64,000 bases of DNA from Brevibacillus sp. SYP-B805 (GTDB lineage Bacteria > Bacillota > Bacilli > Brevibacillales > Brevibacillaceae), in contig NZ_JAALGD010000016.1 in assembly GCF_011059135.1 (NCBI RefSeq), forward strand, positions 20,011 through 84,010, written 5' to 3'. The notes beneath the pieces were generated by a model. That model was not told the origin of the DNA and searched no databases. It saw nothing but the letters and a program-made list of their open reading frames with translations. Both the position numbers and the translations under genes were made by a program. Within the stretch, counting starts at the first letter, position 1. Each line of letters begins with the position of its first letter. Below, piece by piece: positions 59,017 to 64,000 of the stretch.

Positions 59017-60345
59017 ATGGACAGGTTAGCTAGCAATGGGGAAGTAGATTACAAGGCAGGCAAGGGGAGCGGCGGCAGAGCGGTTGCCGCCGCCTCTATC
59101 GGCAATGCGCTGGAGTGGTATGATTTCTCGGTGTATGCGTTCTTCGCTGTCTACATCTCGGAGAATTTTTTCGTCAATTCGGACAGCACGGTGCAGCTGC
59201 TGAATGCATTTCTGGTGTTCGCGCTGGGCTTCGTCGTCCGTCCTCTCGGCGCACTGGTGATGGGCGTATACGGAGACAAGGCGGGACGCAAGGCGGCGCT
59301 TACGCTGACCATCTTGACCATGGCGGCAGGCACGCTGATCATTGCGGTGGCACCTACTTATTCCGCCATCGGTGTGGCGGCGCCGCTGCTGATCGTGTTG
59401 GGCCGCATTCTGCAAGGCTTTTCTGCAGGCGGAGAGTTTGGCAGTGCCGCTGCCTTTCTGGTGGAGCACGCTCCAGAAAACAAGAAAGGCAGGTATGCTT
59501 CGTGGCTGCAGGCCAGCATGGCGATCTCCAACATCCTGGGAGCGCTCGTGGGCACGCTGGTCACGCTGCTGCTCACCCGCGAACAGGTGGGCGACTGGGG
59601 ATGGCGCATTCCGTTCATTTTTGGCCTGCTGATTGCGCCGGTCGGGCTGTATCTGCGCAAGACGCTGGATGAGACGCCCCATTTTCAACAGGAAGTGGAA
59701 CGCGGGCGGCAAGAGGCAGAGCAAAAGAAAACTCCGCTGCTGCAGGTGATCCGCGAACATCCGCGGGAACTGCTGATCGGCACAAGCTTATCGATCCTGT
59801 GGGTGGTCTGCGTCTACTCGTTGATCATCTTTATGCCGACCTATGTGCAGAAAACGCTCCACTTTGACAGCTCGCAGGCCTTTCTCGCCTCGCTGATCGG
59901 CAATATCTTCATGGTCGTGGGGTGCGTCTTCTCTGGAACGCTCTCCGACATTTTCGGCCGACGCCGGGTGCTTGCATTAAGCGCGCTGTTCATGCTGGTG
60001 GGAGTCTATCCCCTGTTGGGATGGGTGGAGGCGTCCCACTCCACGGTTACCCTGGTAGTGGTGCAGACGGTCTTTTGCTTGATGGTAGCGATGTTTGTCG
60101 GGGTAGCGCCCTCGGCCTTGTCCGAGATTTTCCCGACCCGCGTTCGCTCAACCGGAATGTCTCTGTCCTACAACATCGCGGTAACCATTTTCGGTGGGTT
60201 CGCACCGGCCATCTTGACCTGGCTTACCCAGAACACGGGCAACACCTTCGCTCCTGCCTGGTATGTCATGGCGGGCGCCGTCATCACCCTGGTGGCGGTT
60301 ATCTTCCTGCCGCATCACCGTCGATCCCTTGCCACCACTGCATGA
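59017..60345 (+). CDS. MHS-family MFS transporter (metabolite:proton symporter)
   Basis: A 442-residue twelve-segment permease of the ShiA/KgtP/ProP group: ASIGNALEWYDFSVYAFFAV near the start, FVVRPLGALVMGVYGDKAGRK, GRILQGFSAGGEFGSAAAFL, and SEIFPTRVRSTGMSLSYNIAV. Family members import organic acids or compatible solutes such as citrate, 2-oxoglutarate or proline; the substrate here cannot be fixed. AGGGAGGAG precedes ATG 59017. Expression is probably controlled by the leader RNA upstream. Confidence 0.92.
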   Translation: MDRLASNGEVDYKAGKGSGGRAVAAASIGNALEWYDFSVYAFFAVYISENFFVNSDSTVQLLNAFLVFALGFVVRPLGALVMGVYGDKAGRKAALTLTILTMAAGTLIIAVAPTYSAIGVAAPLLIVLGRILQGFSAGGEFGSAAAFLVEHAPENKKGRYASWLQASMAISNILGALVGTLVTLLLTREQVGDWGWRIPFIFGLLIAPVGLYLRKTLDETPHFQQEVERGRQEAEQKKTPLLQVIREHPRELLIGTSLSILWVVCVYSLIIFMPTYVQKTLHFDSSQAFLASLIGNIFMVVGCVFSGTLSDIFGRRRVLALSALFMLVGVYPLLGWVEASHSTVTLVVVQTVFCLMVAMFVGVAPSALSEIFPTRVRSTGMSLSYNIAVTIFGGFAPAILTWLTQNTGNTFAPAWYVMAGAVITLVAVIFLPHHRRSLATTA

Positions 60346-60386
60346 ACCCGTTTATGGGGAAAAACATGTATGTCGTTAAGCACAAA

Positions 60387-60426
60387 ACAAACTCCCTCGT
60401 TGCCGCGAGCGGCAGAGGGAGTTTGT
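60387..60426 (+). terminator. Hairpin at the end of the MHS transporter gene
   Basis: A perfect twelve-pair stem ACAAACTCCCTC (60387-60398)/GAGGGAGTTTGT (60415-60426) with an inner TGCC/GGCA. No T tract remains; a partial R1 copy follows directly. Confidence 0.7.
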
Positions 60427-60495
60427 CATCCGTCCGGTCGTCAAGAGAACAAGCAGGAACCCTCCCCCATGACAGGACGGAATTTGTCTGCAAAC
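60427..60495 (+). repeat. R1-C: solo end of the R1 element
   Basis: GGTCGTCAAGAGAACAAGCA followed by GGAACCCTCCCCCAT and GGAATTTGTCTGCA match the right end of R1-A. The nine bases CAGAGGGAG occur at both sides (60413-60421 and 60495-60503). The element sits directly behind a hairpin at the gene end. Confidence 0.65.
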
Positions 60496-60519
60496 CAGAG
60501 GGAGACCTCACGCATGTCC

Positions 60520-61734
60520 TTATTTCACCAGGCCATGCGGATCGATGACATATTTCCGCGCAGCCCCTTTGTCAAAATCGCTGTAGGCTTGCGGGGCTTC
60601 ATCCAGGGAAATTTTTGTCGCATTGACCGCTTTGGCGATCTGCACCTTGTCATTCAGGATCGCCATCATCAAATCGCGATGGTACCTCATGACCGGGGTC
60701 TGACCGGTGACAAAGGTATGGGCTTTGGCCCATCCCAGGCCGATGCGGATTTTCAATGTCCCCACCTTTGCCTCCTCGTCCACAGCCCCGGGATCACCCG
60801 TCACGTAAAGGCCAGGGATGCCGAGCCGGCCTGCGGCTCTGGTGATTTCCATGATGGAGTTGAGAACGGTAGCGGGGGCCTCGGTGTGGTCGCGGCCGTG
60901 TCCGTGTGCTTCGAATCCCACGCAGTCGATCGCGCAATCCACTTCCGGCACGCCGAGAATTTGTTCGATTTGTTCAGCGAGGTTGTCATGTTCACTCAGG
61001 TTAATGGTTTCACATCCAAAGCTTCTCGCTTGATCAAGCCGTGCGGGATTCAGATCGCCGACGATCACCACGGATGCCCCCAACAGTTGAGCAGAATGGG
61101 CAGCGGCAAGTCCCACGGGCCCAGCTCCGGCGACATAGACGGTGGAGCCGGGACGAACGCCGGCACTCACGGCACCGTGGTAGCCTGTCGGGAAAATATC
61201 CGAAAGCATGGTCAGATCCAGAATTTTTTCCATCGCCTGATCCTTGTCGGGGAACTTCAGCAGCTGAAAGTCCGCGTACGGAACCATCACATATTCCGAT
61301 TGACCGCCTACCCAACCGCCCATATCGACATAGCCATAGGCAGATCCCGGACGATCCGGGTTGACATTCAGGCAGACATGGGTGTTTTGTTCCTTGCAGT
61401 TGCGGCATCTTCCGCAGGCGATGTTGAACGGTACCGACACGAGATCCCCTTTTTTGATGAATTCCACATCGCGTCCAACCTCAATCACCTCTCCGGTAAT
61501 CTCGTGGCCCAGGACGAGGCCGGCCGGCGCGGTTGTCCGCCCGCGTACCATGTGCTGGTCGCTGCCGCAAATGTTGGTTGTCACCACTTTCAGGATCACG
61601 CCGTGTTCACATTTGCGGCCGACATTGAGCGGATTGACGCCCGGTCCGTCCCGCAATACCAGTTCCGGAAACGAAATGTCCTGCACCTCTACTTTCCCCG
61701 GTCCCATGTAGACGACTCCCCGGTTGCTTGCCAT
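60520..61734 (-). CDS. fdhA: Zinc-dependent dehydrogenase, FdhA (glutathione-independent formaldehyde dehydrogenase) type
   Basis: A 404-residue zinc-containing medium-chain dehydrogenase. Catalytic zinc ligands: ICGSDQHMVRG and LGHEITGEV; structural zinc: CGRCRNCKEQNTHVC; NAD site: VYVAGAGPVGLAAAHSAQLL. The N-terminal MASNRGVVYMGPGKVEVQ and DCVGFEAHGHG are typical of Pseudomonas-type FdhA. It probably oxidises formaldehyde or small aldehydes. ATG 61734 follows AAAGGAGG. It is read from a sigma-54 promoter, next to a divergent activator. Confidence 0.9.
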   Translation of the reverse strand: MASNRGVVYMGPGKVEVQDISFPELVLRDGPGVNPLNVGRKCEHGVILKVVTTNICGSDQHMVRGRTTAPAGLVLGHEITGEVIEVGRDVEFIKKGDLVSVPFNIACGRCRNCKEQNTHVCLNVNPDRPGSAYGYVDMGGWVGGQSEYVMVPYADFQLLKFPDKDQAMEKILDLTMLSDIFPTGYHGAVSAGVRPGSTVYVAGAGPVGLAAAHSAQLLGASVVIVGDLNPARLDQARSFGCETINLSEHDNLAEQIEQILGVPEVDCAIDCVGFEAHGHGRDHTEAPATVLNSIMEITRAAGRLGIPGLYVTGDPGAVDEEAKVGTLKIRIGLGWAKAHTFVTGQTPVMRYHRDLMMAILNDKVQIAKAVNATKISLDEAPQAYSDFDKGAARKYVIDPHGLVK

Positions 61735-61774
61735 GACGATTCCTCCTTTGTTCATTACTGTGCAAGAGGAAGAA

Positions 61775-61790
61775 AGCAAAAGGCGTGCCA
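61775..61790 (-). promoter_or_regulatory. Sigma-54 promoter of fdhA
   Basis: On the minus strand TGGCACGCCTTTTGCT matches the -24/-12 consensus TGGCACGN4TTGCW exactly. It lies 41 bases before the fdhA start. Confidence 0.92.
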
Positions 61791-61814
61791 GTCCGGAAGG
61801 GGTTGTCATGACAG

Positions 61815-61871
61815 CGTTTTCAAAACGGGGCGAGGCGAACTGCTCAAATTTGTGGCAACAATTTGCGCAAA
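61815..61871 (-). promoter_or_regulatory. Candidate enhancer sites for the AcoR-like activator
   Basis: Two palindromes, CGTTTTCAAAACG (61815-61827) and TTTGCGCAAA (61862-61871), lie 25 to 96 bases upstream of the -24 box. They may be the activator's binding sites. Confidence 0.4.
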
Positions 61872-61966
61872 AATGGAACAAGTCGGAAGTTCGTGAAAAA
61901 TTTATGAATATTCTGTGATATACTGGGGGTGCAGTCCATCCGTCGTTTGTGTTGGAGGTGATTCTC

Positions 61967-63721
61967 TTGTCATCTCTTACTCCTTTGGAAGAGCAGGGCA
62001 TGATCCGGCGCTCGTGGAACCGGTGTTATTCGTTTGGATTCAAACCGATGGATGCCGTACCTGATGATCTGCTTACCGAGCAGCAGGTAAAAGAATTGCG
62101 GCAGGAAAATCACGATCTTCTGCATCACGTTACCCCGGTATTGGAGAAGTTGGCCCCTTTTCTCAGGAAAAGCGGACAGATCGCGCTTCTTGTCGATCCC
62201 CATGGATACGTGCTTCATACCCGAAGCGATCCCGACTTTGACATGCAGGCCAAAAAACTGCACCTGCGCGTAGGGGCGAATTGGCATGAGCAAAAGATGG
62301 GGACAAACGCGATGGGAGTCGCCTTGCAGGAGGAAAAGCCCGTCAGGATTCACGGTGAGCAGCATTTCTTTCTGCAGAACCGGTTTCTTACATGCGCCGC
62401 GTCCCCCATCTTCACCGGGACCGGCGAGCTTGCGGGCGTGATCAACATCAGTGCAAGAATGGAACATTATCATCCCTTTGTTTCCTCGCTGGTATGTTTT
62501 CTGGCGGAAGCCGTACAAAATCGGCTGCTGCTCGAACAGGCGAAGGAAGAACACCTCGTCACCCTGAAAGAGCTGGAGCACATGTCCAATCAATTTCATG
62601 CCCCGCTCTTAACCCTCGACGAAGACAACCGCATCATCCGTGCCAATCAGGCGGCACGGCGCATCCTGGGAAAGGACTGCATCGGAAAGGAATGGAAGGA
62701 GAACAAGAGGTTCGTGATCGAAACCATCGCGGACAATCGGAGAAAAAGATGGCGGTCTGTGGCGGTGGTCGCGAAGGAGTCGAAACAGCAGCCCTTGTAC
62801 ACATTCGACCAGATCGTGGGTTCGTGTGCCAGTATGCAAAACGTCAAGGCATTGGCGCAAAAAGTGGCGGAAACGGATCTGGCAGTTCTGCTAATCGGGG
62901 AGACCGGAACGGGGAAAGAGCTGTTTGCGCAGTCCATCCATTCGGCCAGCTCGCGGGCGGGGCACCCATTCATTGCCGTCAACTGCAGCGCCATTCCGGA
63001 AAACATCATTGAAAGCGAGCTGTTCGGATACGAAGGGGGTGCCTTCACGGGCGCAAAAGGGGAAGGCAATATCGGAAAATTCGAAGCCGCACATCAGGGC
63101 ACGCTGTTTTTGGACGAGATCGGGGATATGTCCCTCCGTGCCCAGGCGGCGCTGCTCCGTGTCCTGCAGGAGAAAGTGATTACCCCGGTGGGCAGCGTGA
63201 AAAGCAAGCCGGTTGATGTTCGCATCATCGCGGCGACCAACAAGGACCTGCGGGAAGAGATTAAAGCGAATCGTTTCCGATCCGACCTGTACTACCGCTT
63301 GAAAGGAATTCAGATTACCCTTCCGCCGCTGCGCAAACGAAGCGACCTCATTGAGCTGGCGGAACACATCCTGCGGACGTTGAACGTCTCTTCGACGACG
63401 ACGCTCTCCCCGGCAGCCAAAACGAAACTGCTGTCGTATGCGTGGCCGGGAAATGTACGGGAATTGTACAGTGTGCTCAACCAGGCCGCCTTCTTGGCGG
63501 AAGGAAATCAGATTGAACCCGAACATCTTCCGTTTGAATGCGAAGAAAGGACTGAGGAGCCTCCACGAAAGGTTCCGTCCCTGCCTGTTCTGGAAAAAGA
63601 GGCGATTCAGCAATCGCTGCAAATGACCCGCTGGAACATCAGCAAGGCAGCCAGAATGCTGCAGATCAGCCGCAATACGCTCTATCGCAAAATGCAGGAG
63701 TACAATCTCTTTCAACCATAA
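61967..63721 (+). CDS. Sigma-54-dependent transcriptional activator (AcoR-like)
   Basis: A 584-residue enhancer-binding protein. N-terminal GAF-type sensor (about 60-190, HLRVGANWHEQKMGTNAMG), PAS-like region (about 205-260, LLTLDEDNRIIRANQAARRI), AAA+ domain (about 285-510) with Walker A GETGTGKE, the sigma-54 contact loop GAFTGAK and LFLDEIGDM, and a C-terminal FIS helix-turn-helix (WNISKAARMLQISRNTLYRK). TTG 61967 lies five bases after GGAGGTGA. It diverges from fdhA, whose promoter is sigma-54 type. Confidence 0.92.
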   Translation: MSSLTPLEEQGMIRRSWNRCYSFGFKPMDAVPDDLLTEQQVKELRQENHDLLHHVTPVLEKLAPFLRKSGQIALLVDPHGYVLHTRSDPDFDMQAKKLHLRVGANWHEQKMGTNAMGVALQEEKPVRIHGEQHFFLQNRFLTCAASPIFTGTGELAGVINISARMEHYHPFVSSLVCFLAEAVQNRLLLEQAKEEHLVTLKELEHMSNQFHAPLLTLDEDNRIIRANQAARRILGKDCIGKEWKENKRFVIETIADNRRKRWRSVAVVAKESKQQPLYTFDQIVGSCASMQNVKALAQKVAETDLAVLLIGETGTGKELFAQSIHSASSRAGHPFIAVNCSAIPENIIESELFGYEGGAFTGAKGEGNIGKFEAAHQGTLFLDEIGDMSLRAQAALLRVLQEKVITPVGSVKSKPVDVRIIAATNKDLREEIKANRFRSDLYYRLKGIQITLPPLRKRSDLIELAEHILRTLNVSSTTTLSPAAKTKLLSYAWPGNVRELYSVLNQAAFLAEGNQIEPEHLPFECEERTEEPPRKVPSLPVLEKEAIQQSLQMTRWNISKAARMLQISRNTLYRKMQEYNLFQP

Positions 63722-63787
63722 CGCTTCTTTGCTTGAAAAGGATTGTGCTGCTGGGGCATCCAAATCGGTTCCTGCCAATAGGGACCG

Positions 63788-63920
63788 CTCAGCGTGTAGA
63801 CAAAGTCCTTTTTAGCATGGGGAATGGTTCCTGCTCGCTCTCTTGACGACCCGCGAAGAAGCTGGCTTTTGTTCGCTCCGAAACGCGACGCGGGCAGGGG
63901 GCTCAACATCTGGGTGTTTC
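63788..63920 (+). repeat. R1-D: half copy of the R1 element
   Basis: Matches R1-B (read on the minus strand it matches R1-A) from its outer end to the centre: GTGTAGACAAAG, GGAATGGTTCCTGCTCGCTC, TTGACGACCCGCG, CGAAACGCGACGCGGGCAGG, CTCAACATCTGGG. It then diverges. It lies 66 bases after the activator stop and directly before a strong terminator. Confidence 0.75.
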
Positions 63921-63930
63921 CGTATTATGA

Positions 63931-63964
63931 GGTCAATCAGAGTAACATCTGATTGACCTTTTTT
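63931..63964 (+). terminator. Terminator after the AcoR-like activator
   Basis: A perfect eleven-pair stem GGTCAATCAGA/TCTGATTGACC with loop GTAACA, followed by six T residues. Confidence 0.95.
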
Positions 63965-64000
63965 CATGAGTAAAGGTGTAGAATGGCGGTAGCCGGGGGA

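Noticed and set aside
1..64000. tRNA or rRNA genes
   Set aside because: I saw no cloverleaf with a TTCRANNC-type T loop and no rRNA-like sequence. A tRNA search program would be needed to exclude them fully.

Overview
The window is a chromosomal piece of a spore-forming member of the Bacillales. Most of it follows the gene order of the Bacillus subtilis yun/yut/yum/yui region: a YunA-like M23 peptidase, lipA, yutC, yutD, yutE, yutF, yutG, yutH, yutI, yuzD, yutJ, yuzB, yutM, yumC, yumB, yuiA, yuiB, yuiC, yuiD and yuiH. Spore-linked genes (yutH, a YhcN/YlaJ lipoprotein, a Spo0E-type phosphatase, a 3D-domain protein), high GC content and a futalosine-pathway gene (mqnE) suggest a Brevibacillus/Aneurinibacillus/Paenibacillaceae-like organism. 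The genus is an inference only.

Region 1 (1-7800) is the end of an ethanolamine-utilisation operon: a partial BMC vertex protein, eutS, eutP, the EutW/EutV two-component system, eutA, eutB, eutC, and then a malate dehydrogenase gene 21 bases behind eutC. A pair of ANTAR-type hairpins overlapping a terminator lies between eutV and eutA. Region 2 (8000-10100) is a chemoreceptor. Region 3 (10270-14550) holds the M23 peptidase and a LarC (nickel-pincer cofactor) function divided into two genes on opposite strands that meet stop to stop, followed by a TIGR00300 (ornithine cyclodeaminase-like) gene. Region 4 (14735-30843) is the lipA-yut block with glpX, an EAL protein, a DUF4349 lipoprotein, an Fe-S-type DeoR/SufR regulator and a reverse transsulfuration pair (mccA-mccB). 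Region 5 (31366-34689) is an ECF sigma factor, its anti-sigma/YcdB-like partner and a secreted YcdB protein behind the same 15-base promoter element. Region 6 (35448-43571) holds redox and Fe-S genes and mqnE. Region 7 (43725-49758) is an N-acetylglucosamine PTS island: DeoR regulator, GlcT-like antiterminator, EIIA, nagB, a broken HPr, nagE and a TIM-barrel protein, with two RAT/terminator switches. Region 8 (49821-58655) has a SagB-type oxidoreductase with a divergent LysR regulator, the yui genes, a BtuF-like protein and a second chemoreceptor. Region 9 (58656-64000) has an MHS transporter behind a pseudoknot-plus-terminator leader, an FdhA-like dehydrogenase with a textbook sigma-54 promoter, and its divergent AcoR-like activator.

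Two families of dispersed non-coding repeats stand out. Family R1 (about 250 bp, four copies, two complete) sits exactly at gene-end terminators. In each complete copy the whole local terminator hairpin is duplicated on both sides of the element, and the core folds into a branched RNA-like structure. Family R2 (a CCGCCGACTTNAG core, often within an 80-110 base palindromic unit) sits just after stop codons, in the sense orientation of the gene. These repeats and the transporter leader are the best candidates for something not yet described.
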